The position numbers were made by a program, and so were the translations under genes. From Peribacter sp043814035 (GTDB lineage: Bacteria > Patescibacteriota > Gracilibacteria > Peribacterales > Peribacteraceae), in contig JBDRKJ010000012.1 of the NCBI GenBank assembly GCA_043814035.1, positions 9,203-73,202 on the forward strand: a stretch of DNA of 64,000 bases, read 5' to 3'. Positions 1 to 7,224 of this stretch are shown in pieces (the stretch's first letter is position 1; every line of letters starts with the position of its first letter). The notes below the pieces were generated by a model. It had not been told where the DNA came from. It saw only the letters and a program-made list of their open reading frames with translations, and ran no database searches.

Positions 1-1405
1 CGACAACGACGAGATCCGCATCATCCGAGGCACAGTCATACTTATCAAAGCTCACGACGCGAACGTCCGCTCCCATGCTCGTCATCATGTGCTTGAGCGT
101 TTGGCAGAAGTTGTCTTCATTGTCGATGATGGTGATTATCTTTCCCTGCACGGCTTCGAGCGTGTTGTCGTTCTTCTCCTGGTCATCAAGAAAGTAGCGG
201 GAGAGATCGAGATTCCTTTCTTTGAGCACCTGAAGAATCTCTTCGTCAGAAAGGAGATCCGTATCCGAAGGAACGACCATTTCTTGCGTCGGATGCAGAA
301 TGCTCCCCATAAGGGCGCCCAACTTCGCCTGCGTCTCTTCGACCTCATTTTCCGGATTCGAATCCCTGACCAGAGTTGCGCCTGCACGGACAGCAAGCGT
401 GCCGTCGGCATCAATCTCCGCCGTGCGGATCGTAATGGCACTATCAAGGCTCTCTCCGCCATCCGCGTCCCGACCCAACAAGGCGAGCGCAGAAGCATAA
501 TACCCACGGGAACCAGGTTCGTACTTTTTAAGAATCCTGCACGCGTTTTTCATGGGACTGCCCGTGACCGTCGGTGCGTACATAGATGTGCGCAGCAGAT
601 CAATGGCTGGCAAGTCACTGTGGCCACGCAACAGATATTCGGTATGAATGAGCCGCGACATATTCTTGAGACGCGGACCCTCGATTGTCCCGCCGCACTC
701 GCACATCTGCGACATCATTTTGAGCTCCTCATCGAGCACCATGAAAAGCTCAAGGATCTCTTTGTCGTCACGGAGGAATGCGAGGAGCTCCTCTCTCGTA
801 ACGTTCTGTCCCAGCTTCTTCTTCAGAGTGCCGCTGATCGGATTCATCACGACCTCTCCTTTTTGCACGGTAAGATGCCGCTCCGGTGACGCCCCGATGA
901 GGTATTTCTGCCCATCGAAGAAAATAAATGTCATGTAGCTTCCATGCTCCGAGAGCAGAAGCGACCGATAGATGCTCAGCGCCTTCGCTCTGTTCATCTC
1001 GACGATCGTCCCCCTCCCCGTATTCGCGACGACGAAGTTCGCGCCTTCCCCCTTACCGATTTCATTGCGAATGATGTTCCGGATGACCTCTGCGTATTCT
1101 TCGGGAGTCATGTCGAACTGAATGCCGTTTTTGAGTTCCACTTTGTCAGAAGGAACGGAGGCGAGTAATTCCTCCAGATTCACTCTCGTTTGCTGAACAA
1201 TATCAATGCAACGTATCGGCTCACCATCCGAGTGTGTCTCGTACCCCCGCTCACGCACCTGAGAGAAAGGAATCGCGCAGATCGTATCAACGCCACCTCC
1301 GGCACCGGACTCGCCGTGATCGAGCTGTATATCCGCAAGAGAATGGCAAAGCCGTTGTGTCCCCGAAAGTACCTGTACCTCCTCGTCCGCCCCTCGCCGT
1401 ATCAT
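1..1405 (-). CDS. PhzE/TrpEG-type chorismate amidotransferase (fused, 3'-partial)
   Basis: Chorismate-binding domain followed by a class I glutamine amidotransferase that runs off the left edge. Enzymes of this fold aminate chorismate with ammonia from glutamine, giving anthranilate (TrpE/TrpG) or 2-amino-2-deoxyisochorismate (PhzE). The minus strand reads EVVMNPISGT, then VLDEELKMM, HTEYLLRGH, APTVTGSP, SAITIRTAEID and GATLVRDSNP, an order and wording I recall from PhzE proteins; the second domain starts IITIIDNEDNF, like the TrpG N-terminus. The first in-frame ATG is at 1405. Family resemblance seems to extend about 20 residues further upstream to near 1470, where no ATG, GTG or TTG exists, so the true start is unsure. 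It lies downstream of an attenuator-like hairpin and of a TrpR-like regulator, which favours a tryptophan role. Product (anthranilate or ADIC) cannot be settled here. Confidence 0.85.
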   Translation of the reverse strand, partial: MIRRGADEEVQVLSGTQRLCHSLADIQLDHGESGAGGGVDTICAIPFSQVRERGYETHSDGEPIRCIDIVQQTRVNLEELLASVPSDKVELKNGIQFDMTPEEYAEVIRNIIRNEIGKGEGANFVVANTGRGTIVEMNRAKALSIYRSLLLSEHGSYMTFIFFDGQKYLIGASPERHLTVQKGEVVMNPISGTLKKKLGQNVTREELLAFLRDDKEILELFMVLDEELKMMSQMCECGGTIEGPRLKNMSRLIHTEYLLRGHSDLPAIDLLRTSMYAPTVTGSPMKNACRILKKYEPGSRGYYASALALLGRDADGGESLDSAITIRTAEIDADGTLAVRAGATLVRDSNPENEVEETQAKLGALMGSILHPTQEMVVPSDTDLLSDEEILQVLKERNLDLSRYFLDDQEKNDNTLEAVQGKIITIIDNEDNFCQTLKHMMTSMGADVRVVSFDKYDCASDDADLVVV

Positions 1406-1500
1406 GACGAATGGGTCAGTGCCGTGAATAACATTTTCGATCGATGCCGATGGTGAGAGAGAATGGGATTCCGTGGGAATGAAAGGAAGTAGTGAAATAC

Positions 1501-1557
1501 AAAAAAACTCCGGAGAGCGGAGTGCATGTGTAATTCATAGATCTTCAGGGCACTCCG
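1501..1557 (-). promoter_or_regulatory. Antiterminator/terminator pair before the TrpEG-like gene
   Basis: On the minus strand ACTCCG and CGGAGT (1518-1523 and 1507-1512) form a 6-bp hairpin with a 5-nt loop followed by seven T, an intrinsic terminator. An upstream CGGAGTGC (1550-1557), just after the stop of the preceding gene, is perfectly complementary to GCACTCCG (1518-1525), which contains the terminator's 5' arm. The two pairings exclude each other, the layout of a transcription attenuator. No Trp-rich leader peptide is visible, so the trigger is unknown. Confidence 0.7.
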
Positions 1558-1560
1558 TAC

Positions 1561-2091
1561 TTAGTGAGTCGCCCAGGTATCGACTGCGGGAACTCCAAAA
1601 ATAGCCACCGCCGGAATTGTTGTAGCGGCAGAAACGGATTTCGCAGCTGAAATCTCTACCCGCTGACCGCACAATTTGAGTGGCGTTCCGTGTGTGCGTG
1701 TTGCATCTGATCCCTGAAGAGCGCCAACAGGGAAAGAATGTCCCCCTATAAAGGACACTCGTTTAAGGGGCTTATCGGCAGAGTCTGCGTTACACGGATT
1801 CTCGTCGCCAACGAAAAATGGTAAACGACAATTGCCCGTGAACTGTGCATCACAATCGCAGAAGACGATTGTCTTATCGGGACCAAGTGATCCCACTCGA
1901 GCCACCGCCTGCTGCACGCTCGCACAGATTCTCTCGAGTGCCATCTCATCCACAGCGAGCTCTGCACAGAGAGTCCGCACTTCTGCCGTCACGTTCTGCA
2001 CATTCGTTGTTACCTCACGAACATCTCTTCCGGATCGGATCCGTACCGAGAGGAGCTGCTGCGCCGACGAAGTGGAGGGGGATGTTTCCAT
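1561..2091 (-). CDS. Unknown Cys-containing protein of 176 aa
   Basis: I do not recognise this protein. It has no signal peptide or clear membrane segment. The middle holds a cluster FCDCD...GNC...NPC (residues about 95-120) and a later KLCGQRVEIS (about 142-152), which could bind a metal or form disulfides. The ATG directly abuts an 18-bp perfect palindrome that overlaps the -10 box, so expression is probably repressor-controlled. The stop lies a few nt before the antiterminator arm of the TrpEG-like gene, so both may share a transcript. A weak echo of the CDC...LCG pattern exists in the unknown gene at 9936-10571; this may be chance. Real-gene status rests on the operator, the promoter and the strand agreement with its neighbours. 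Confidence 0.6.
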   Translation of the reverse strand: METSPSTSSAQQLLSVRIRSGRDVREVTTNVQNVTAEVRTLCAELAVDEMALERICASVQQAVARVGSLGPDKTIVFCDCDAQFTGNCRLPFFVGDENPCNADSADKPLKRVSFIGGHSFPVGALQGSDATRTHGTPLKLCGQRVEISAAKSVSAATTIPAVAIFGVPAVDTWATH

Positions 2092-2131
2092 GTACCGTTA
2101 CAACGGTACACAACTCCTTCAGACAAATCAA
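2092..2131 (-). promoter_or_regulatory. Promoter with 18-bp palindromic operator
   Basis: GTACCGTT-AC-AACGGTAC at 2092-2109 is a perfect 8+2+8 palindrome touching the start codon at 2091. It overlaps the predicted -10 (TACCGT on the minus strand, 2103-2108); the -35 TTGATT lies at 2126-2131 with a 17-nt spacer. The GTAC-N10-GTAC geometry matches the E. coli TrpR operator core (GTACTAGTTAACTAGTAC, from memory), and a TrpR-like gene lies 350 bp upstream. Confidence 0.7.
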
Positions 2132-2207
2132 GACTTATTTTCAAAAATCACAAAACAACCAACAGCAAACAAATGCATAAACAAAACAGGAAACGTGGGG
2201 GCGGCGC

Positions 2208-2437
2208 GTCACCCTCCTTCGCTCCTTCTTAAGCTTCGGACGGGCAGGCGGGGGGTGAAGGGGAAGGCCCTGCACCGCATGAGAGCGGTGGACGCCGACG
2301 AGACGACTCCGAATCCTCTTGTCGGCCGTAGCCTTGGCGAAGGCTGATGTAGGAGTCGGCGAGGAGGCGCAGGGCCAGGCGGAGCGGGCGTTGGCGCGCC
2401 AGCGTTTTGGCTCCACCTTTGTCGCGACAAAGGTGGA
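2208..2437. repeat. Composite repeat, copy 1 (with terminal palindrome)
   Basis: This non-coding stretch shares a core (GGGGTGAAGGGGAAGGCCCT and what follows, about 2249-2405) with 62025-62208. In copy 1 a roughly 30-bp element with the core AGCCTTGGCGAAGGCT (about 2319-2346) interrupts the shared sequence. The right end is a perfect 26-bp palindrome (2412-2437, CCACCTTTGTCG/CGACAAAGGTGG) lying 22 nt after the TrpR-like stop, probably its terminator. Both copies sit between two minus-strand genes. Confidence 0.75.
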
Positions 2438-2459
2438 AAAGGGTATCCTTCGTTTGTTC

Positions 2460-2753
2460 TTATTGTTGATTTGCCTTCTTCAGTTTCTTCAGGAAATAGC
2501 CAAATCCACCGCCTCCGTACTGGAGCATTCTGGATCCGCGTGTGATTTTGCTGATAGAAATTCCCAGTTTCTTTGCGATATCGCGCTGAGGCGTACCCTT
2601 GGCGAGCTCCTGAATGAGCCGCCAGCGCTCCGCGACGGACGCCATCTCCTGCGGCGTAAGAATATCAGCGAGAAGTTTCTCCGCCTCTTCTTCGCTGTGA
2701 ACAGAAGAGAAGAGCTTGTAGAGATCCCGTAGATGTTTAGAAGGCACGGCCAT
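2460..2753 (-). CDS. TrpR-like transcriptional regulator (YerC/YecD family)
   Basis: A 97-residue helical protein of the Trp-repressor superfamily. The sequence LADILTPQEMASVAERWRLI followed by the helix-turn-helix QRDIAKKLGISISKITRGSRM is the signature of the YerC/YecD group, found in Firmicutes and many CPR bacteria. The family's ligand and targets are poorly known; homology to TrpR suggests a dimeric repressor. I chose the ATG at 2753 rather than the GTG at 2762 because a TATACT -10 box lies 10 nt before it (2764-2769), a spacing typical here. It follows rpsO and precedes the operator-controlled gene and the TrpEG-like gene, so it is a candidate regulator of that locus; this link is inference. 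A 26-bp palindrome follows its stop. Confidence 0.9.
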   Translation of the reverse strand: MAVPSKHLRDLYKLFSSVHSEEEAEKLLADILTPQEMASVAERWRLIQELAKGTPQRDIAKKLGISISKITRGSRMLQYGGGGFGYFLKKLKKANQQ

Positions 2754-2808
2754 ACCAAACACCAGTATACCTCTTCATTCTCCTATCCTCTATACCGTCA
2801 GCAAGACC

Positions 2809-3075
2809 TTATTTCTTGAGATCGTGCACTTCGAGCACAGCCTGGTACTCCTCGGGCTTATTCATCTTGAGATAGTTGAGAAGCTTACGGCGCTGTGCCA
2901 CTTTGCCGAGTAGCCCACGACGAGCCGAAAAGTCCTTCTTGTGTTCAGTGAGATGCTTACTGAGAAGATTGATTTCTTTGGTAAGAATCGCCACCTGCAC
3001 GGGAGCGGACCCAGTGTCTTTATCGTGAACACGATGCTTGGTGATGAGACGTTTCTTTGAGGCGCGCTTGAGCAT
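2809..3075 (-). CDS. rpsO: Small ribosomal subunit protein uS15
   Basis: An 88-residue protein with the full uS15 sequence: KHRVHDKDTGSAPVQVAIL, LTEHKKDFSARRGLLGKV, QRRKLLNYL. It binds the 16S rRNA central domain early in 30S assembly. Length is exactly the family's usual 85-90. A promoter with TAGAAT (3163-3168) and TTGCTT (3185-3190, 16-nt spacer) lies about 90 nt upstream. The intervening leader contains GCGAGGACAG-type and GAGCGCTCG palindromic sequence that could be an autoregulatory site, as known for S15, but I cannot show this. Confidence 0.98.
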   Translation of the reverse strand: MLKRASKKRLITKHRVHDKDTGSAPVQVAILTKEINLLSKHLTEHKKDFSARRGLLGKVAQRRKLLNYLKMNKPEEYQAVLEVHDLKK

Positions 3076-3162
3076 AGGAGAGAGGGAACGTGCGAAAAGA
3101 AGTGACGAGCCGCGCCTCCCGAGCGACCGAGCGCTCGAACGGGGAAGCGAGGACAGAAGCCA

Positions 3163-3190
3163 ATTCTAAGCGAAATTTTGCAGAAAGCAA
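3163..3190 (-). promoter_or_regulatory. Likely rpsO promoter
   Basis: Minus strand TTGCTT (3185-3190), 16-nt spacer, TAGAAT (3163-3168), in the divergent gap between rpsO and rmuC. Confidence 0.55.
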
Positions 3191-3279
3191 GCATTTTGAC
3201 GATGACTGAGACAGAAGGAGAAGAGCGACAAAAATAGGAAGGAGTGGACAACTGTGCACCCCGTGCTACGATGCCCGGC

Positions 3280-4392
3280 ATGGATGCACTCACCTTCTCT
3301 CTTGGTTTCGCCATCGGTCTCATCGGCGGCGGTGCCTTTGCTACGTTCTTCCTGCACAAGTCCTCCAAAGATGCCGAGTCCGTTGCCGAAACATTGTCGG
3401 CCAAGATGATGGCACGACAGACCGAACAGATCTTGCAGCTCGCCGAGAGCAAACTCTCGGGCAAGAAAGATGTCATCGATATATCACTCAAGGCGGTACA
3501 GAAGGATCTCGACCGCGTCGAAACGCTATTACGCGAGATTGGAGGCAGCCACACAAAGATGGATACTCGCCTCGAGAATGCCGCAAAAGTAATCAAGGAA
3601 CTGACCGAAACAACCGGAGGTCTCAAAACTGCACTGGCCGGTAACTCCGAACGCGGACAGTGGGGGGAACGTATGGCGGAGGACGTTCTCAGGCTGTCAG
3701 GACTGATCGAAGGAATCAACTACATCAAGCAAATCAAGCTCGGATCAGCAGGATCCAAGCCGGATTTCACCTTCTTGCTCCCCAAGAACATGAAGTTGAA
3801 CATGGATGTGAAGTTCCCCTTCAATAATTACAAGCTCTACGCCGAGGCGAAGACCGAACGCGAGCGCGAGGAGCACAAGAAGGCTTTTCTCAAAGACGTG
3901 AAGAACCGCATCAAAGAGGTGCAAACGCGCGACTATATCAATCCTGAAGACAGCACTGCCGATTACGTTCTCCTCTTCATCCCCAATGAACAGATCTACA
4001 CCTTCATCAACGAAATTGATCGCTCGCTCATTGATGACGCCCTGAAAGCCAAGACCATTCTCTGTTCGCCAATGACGTTGTACGCCGTTCTCGCAGTGAT
4101 TCGTCAATCCATCGATAATTTCAGCGTCGAGGGAAAATCGCAGGAGATGCTCACGGTCTTCGGCGCATTCCGTCAGCAGTGGGAGAAATTCAAAGATCAG
4201 ATGGCCACCGTACAGAGCAGGTTCGAAACCGTGCACAAGGGGTTTGAGGAACTCACAAGCACCCGTGAACGCCAATTAGACCGTCAGCTCACCAAAATCG
4301 AAGAACTCCGTCTCGAACGGGGCGTGGATGTACCGGAGATCGAAGAGGCCTTCGAGACAGCAACAAAGAAGCGTGTAGCAAAGACGGCATGA
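3280..4392 (+). CDS. rmuC: DNA recombination protein RmuC
   Basis: RmuC proteins limit recombination between short inverted repeats and carry a restriction-nuclease-like fold; the biochemical activity is not settled. The N-terminus is a membrane segment (FSLGFAIGLIGGGAFATFF), followed by a coiled coil of about 100 residues and the RmuC domain with GQWGERMAEDVLRLSGL, KPDFTFLLPK and MDVKFPFNNYKLYAEA. Length of 370 residues fits the short end of the family. I use the ATG at 3280 (MDALTFSLG) because it starts just before the membrane segment; GTG at 3244 and ATG at 3271 are in frame upstream. A genome full of short inverted repeats, as here, makes such a protein relevant, but that is inference. 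Confidence 0.93.
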   Translation: MDALTFSLGFAIGLIGGGAFATFFLHKSSKDAESVAETLSAKMMARQTEQILQLAESKLSGKKDVIDISLKAVQKDLDRVETLLREIGGSHTKMDTRLENAAKVIKELTETTGGLKTALAGNSERGQWGERMAEDVLRLSGLIEGINYIKQIKLGSAGSKPDFTFLLPKNMKLNMDVKFPFNNYKLYAEAKTEREREEHKKAFLKDVKNRIKEVQTRDYINPEDSTADYVLLFIPNEQIYTFINEIDRSLIDDALKAKTILCSPMTLYAVLAVIRQSIDNFSVEGKSQEMLTVFGAFRQQWEKFKDQMATVQSRFETVHKGFEELTSTRERQLDRQLTKIEELRLERGVDVPEIEEAFETATKKRVAKTA

Positions 4393-4408
4393 AAGTGGGA
4401 AAGGATAC

Positions 4409-4436
4409 TTGACATTTCACATACACGTTCTAATTT
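4409..4436 (+). promoter_or_regulatory. Strong promoter, leaderless
   Basis: TTGACA (4409-4414), 16-nt spacer, TAATTT (4431-4436). The start codon at 4443 is 6 nt after the -10 box, so transcription would begin at or next to the ATG. Confidence 0.7.
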
Positions 4437-4442
4437 GTATTC

Positions 4443-4775
4443 ATGAGCGCAGAACGTTTTCTCATCTCTGGGGACACAGGCAGAAAAGTGCACCGCAAAG
4501 AAGGATGTCCATGGCCCGAAGGGTATGTTGCATTTGGCGAACGAACTGGACCGGATCAGATCTTCGTTGAAGTCCTCGCCCCTCCTCCAGCAGAGAGAGT
4601 AAAGCAAATTCACGAAACGATGCGTCGCGGTGGTGGAATGGTTCTCCTTGGTAAGATGGCTTTGGCAAGAGAGTATAAAGTTGCAGCTGGTGGTGCTGTT
4701 TCGGCTGATCAACCGATCTACACAGAAATTGCTCAATCCGAACATGGTCAGGAAAGTGACAAAGGGATGGCATAG
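4443..4775 (+). CDS. Unknown small soluble protein (110 aa)
   Basis: I do not recognise this family. The protein is soluble, with no signal peptide; an N-terminal ERFLISGDTGRKVHRKEGCPW, a central alpha/beta-like stretch and a Gly/Ala-rich tail. The lone Cys in GCPWPEGY and the phrase FGERTGPDQIFVEVLAPP suggest a small folded domain. Its own promoter (TTGACA/TAATTT) is placed so that the mRNA would be leaderless. It sits between rmuC and pcrA on the same strand, 50 nt after rmuC and 67 nt before pcrA. The reading frame is open over its whole length and the promoter is among the best in the window, so I take it as real. Confidence 0.75.
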   Translation: MSAERFLISGDTGRKVHRKEGCPWPEGYVAFGERTGPDQIFVEVLAPPPAERVKQIHETMRRGGGMVLLGKMALAREYKVAAGGAVSADQPIYTEIAQSEHGQESDKGMA

Positions 4776-4842
4776 TAATCAGAACTAGGATGAAAGAAAG
4801 AATTATCGAGGCAGATACACGTCCCTCTGATACGATGCATCA

Positions 4843-7131
4843 GTGAAGGCAGCCAACACCTCATCGCGCGCAGAAAAAAAGTCTAAGCTGATCTTAGAGT
4901 CCCTCAATAAACCGCAACGCGAAGCCGTGGAACATACTAAAGGGCCGCTCCTTATTCTAGCGGGAGCCGGCAGCGGCAAGACCAAGGCACTCACTCATCG
5001 CATCGCGAACTTGATAGCGCATGGCGTGCCACCGTGGCAGATTCTCGCAGTCACGTTCACCAACAAAGCGGCGAAGGAGATGCGATCACGCATTGAGAAT
5101 TTATTGCACTTAACCGAGGGTGAAGATCCCGCTGCGTGGGGATCGAAGAGCGCCAAGCTCCCCGTGATGGGGACATTTCACAGTATCTGTGCACGGATCT
5201 TACGAAAAGACATCGAGAAGCTGGGGCGTGATCGCTCGTTCGTGATCTATGATAAAGATGATCAGCAACGACTCATGAAACAGGTACTTCGCGAGATGAA
5301 GGTGGAAGAAGAGGAACTCAAGCACCGTGCCGCGCTCTCGTACGTCGGACGATTTAAGTGCGAGGCACTGAGTCCGGCAGAAGCCATGAAGGACGCAACG
5401 TCTCCGCGCATGGAAACGATCTGTCGCGCCTTTGCGGCGTATGAGAAAGCCCTGCGCACAGCCAATGCGCTCGATTTTGACGATCTCATGCTCGAAGTGG
5501 TGCGACTCTTTCATGAAGTACCTGCCGTGCTCGATCGCTATCAAGAAACATGGCGGTACCTCAACGTGGATGAGTATCAGGATACGAACCACGCGCAGTA
5601 CCTCTTCACCACACTTCTCGCGCAGAAGTACCGCAATTTGTGCGTGATTGGCGATCCCGATCAATCCATTTACGCCTTCCGCGGGGCAGACATCCGCAAT
5701 ATTCTAGAATTCCAGCGAGAGTACAAAGACGCGACCGAGATCAAGCTGGAGCAGAACTACCGCTCCACACAATTGATCCTCTCGGCCGCCGATGCCGTGA
5801 TTGCCGCAAATCCCAGCCGACCGAAGAAGAAGATGTGGTCCGATCGCAAAGAGGGACCGCAGATCCTCGTGCACGAGGTGGAAGATGAGCATAAAGAGGC
5901 AGAAGAGGCGCTCAAACGCATTACTCAGATCAAAGAGGAGGGCGTGCCGCTCAATAAACAGGTAATCCTCTACCGCACCAACGCACAATCACGCCTGTTC
6001 GAAGAGGCATGCATGCGACTAGGGATCCCCTACCGCATTGTGGGCGGTGTGAAGTTTTACGCACGCAGAGAAGTAAAGGATGTACTCGCGTATCTGCACG
6101 TAATTCTCAACCCTGCAGATCTCGTATCGCTGCTACGTATCATCAATATACCCCCACGCAAGATCGGTGAGACAACACTGCAACGTATTCGCGACTGGAG
6201 CGGCCAGAACGGCGCATCGCTCTGGTCATCTCTGGCGCGTGTAGAAGAAATTACAGCGCTCAACGAAGGAACTAAAAACCGTATCAAAGAATTTATGAAG
6301 ATCGTCACGGAGCTGCAGGAGGATGCGAAGCGCCTCGCTGTGGCAGACCTCACGGTGCGGCTATTACAACGTATCGGTATGGAGAAGTGGCTCAAGGATG
6401 GAACCGACGAAGGTGAAGACCGCTGGCAGAACGTAGAGGAACTCCTCTCGGTGATGCACAAGTACAATCATTTGGAACCGCAACTCTCCCTTACGAGTTT
6501 TTTGGAGGAAGTGGCGCTCGTCTCGGAAGTAGATCGCCTAGCGGAGCTCAAAGATGACGCTATTACCCTCATGACCGTGCACCTGTGCAAAGGGCTCGAG
6601 TTCGAACACGTGACGGTCGTCGGCTGCGAGGAGGGAATCTTCCCACACGCAAGCAGCGTCTACGACCGCGAGCAACTCGAAGAAGAACGTCGCCTCATGT
6701 ACGTGGCGATGACACGCGCCAAGACACACTTGACCCTCTTCTTCACACGCTCACGCATGCTGTGGGGCGAGACCAAGGCCAACGCTGCAAGCCGGTTTCT
6801 CGATGATCTTCCCGATAATGTGATCGAGCGACGCAGTGATTCGATCTTGAGCAGCTTCGCGTGGGCGGCGCAACGCGGGCAGGAAGAGGTGCTCACTGGA
6901 GGAACCATAGAGCCCTTCAATCAAGATAAGAAACTGCGTGTCGAGTTCAACCAGGACGTCGTGTTCGATGACAGTACCCAGGAAACACTGGCCGAGGGCA
7001 CGCGCGTGGAGCACCCCAAATTCGGCAAGGGAACCGTATCGGGCGTGCGTGGCGGGGTGGCGGATATCGCCTTCGACTCAGGGGAGCGCAAGAGCTTCGC
7101 GCTCTCGATTGCACCGCTGAAAATCCTCTGA
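4843..7131 (+). CDS. pcrA: UvrD/PcrA-type DNA helicase
   Basis: SF1A 3'-5' helicase used in repair and in clearing recombinase filaments. All motifs are present: Walker A GAGSGKT (residues 41-47), motif II DEYQDTN (about 243), GDPDQSIYAFRGA (about 270), VILYRTNAQSR, TVHLCKGLEFEHV and RRLMYVAMTRAK. The C-terminal 45 residues (HPKFGKGTVSGVRGGVADIAF) form the Tudor-like domain that contacts RNA polymerase in PcrA. The 762-residue length is typical. Start is a GTG at 4843; no in-frame ATG lies between it and an upstream stop. It follows the unknown 110-aa gene and converges on the SLH gene across a double hairpin. Confidence 0.97.
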   Translation: MKAANTSSRAEKKSKLILESLNKPQREAVEHTKGPLLILAGAGSGKTKALTHRIANLIAHGVPPWQILAVTFTNKAAKEMRSRIENLLHLTEGEDPAAWGSKSAKLPVMGTFHSICARILRKDIEKLGRDRSFVIYDKDDQQRLMKQVLREMKVEEEELKHRAALSYVGRFKCEALSPAEAMKDATSPRMETICRAFAAYEKALRTANALDFDDLMLEVVRLFHEVPAVLDRYQETWRYLNVDEYQDTNHAQYLFTTLLAQKYRNLCVIGDPDQSIYAFRGADIRNILEFQREYKDATEIKLEQNYRSTQLILSAADAVIAANPSRPKKKMWSDRKEGPQILVHEVEDEHKEAEEALKRITQIKEEGVPLNKQVILYRTNAQSRLFEEACMRLGIPYRIVGGVKFYARREVKDVLAYLHVILNPADLVSLLRIINIPPRKIGETTLQRIRDWSGQNGASLWSSLARVEEITALNEGTKNRIKEFMKIVTELQEDAKRLAVADLTVRLLQRIGMEKWLKDGTDEGEDRWQNVEELLSVMHKYNHLEPQLSLTSFLEEVALVSEVDRLAELKDDAITLMTVHLCKGLEFEHVTVVGCEEGIFPHASSVYDREQLEEERRLMYVAMTRAKTHLTLFFTRSRMLWGETKANAASRFLDDLPDNVIERRSDSILSSFAWAAQRGQEEVLTGGTIEPFNQDKKLRVEFNQDVVFDDSTQETLAEGTRVEHPKFGKGTVSGVRGGVADIAFDSGERKSFALSIAPLKIL

Positions 7132-7133
7132 TT

Positions 7134-7205
7134 TTGTCACACTGAGCTCTGTCGAAGTGCGACAAATCTATCAGTGTCATGGTTCGACAAAGCTCACCAT
7201 GACAC
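7134..7205. repeat. Double hairpin of CTGAGC/GTCGAAG type between convergent genes
   Basis: Two adjacent hairpins: 7134-7165 (TTGTC.CACT pairing with AGTG.GACAA) and 7174-7205 (GTGTCATGGT pairing exactly with ACCATGACAC). Both contain the GAGCT-TGTCGAA motif also seen at 18704-18720 and inside uvrC. The position between the pcrA and SLH stops suggests a bidirectional terminator. Confidence 0.65.
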
Positions 7206-7224
7206 CTTCAGAAGTTCTCAATAC

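Noticed and set aside
89..1456. Long plus-strand open frames over 89-889, 944-1168 and 1190-1456
   Set aside because: They are antisense to the TrpEG-like gene, whose minus-strand translation shows family motifs throughout.
2862..3719. 285-aa minus-strand frame across rpsO and rmuC
   Set aside because: It overlaps two recognisable genes and its composition is Ser/Arg-rich shadow sequence.
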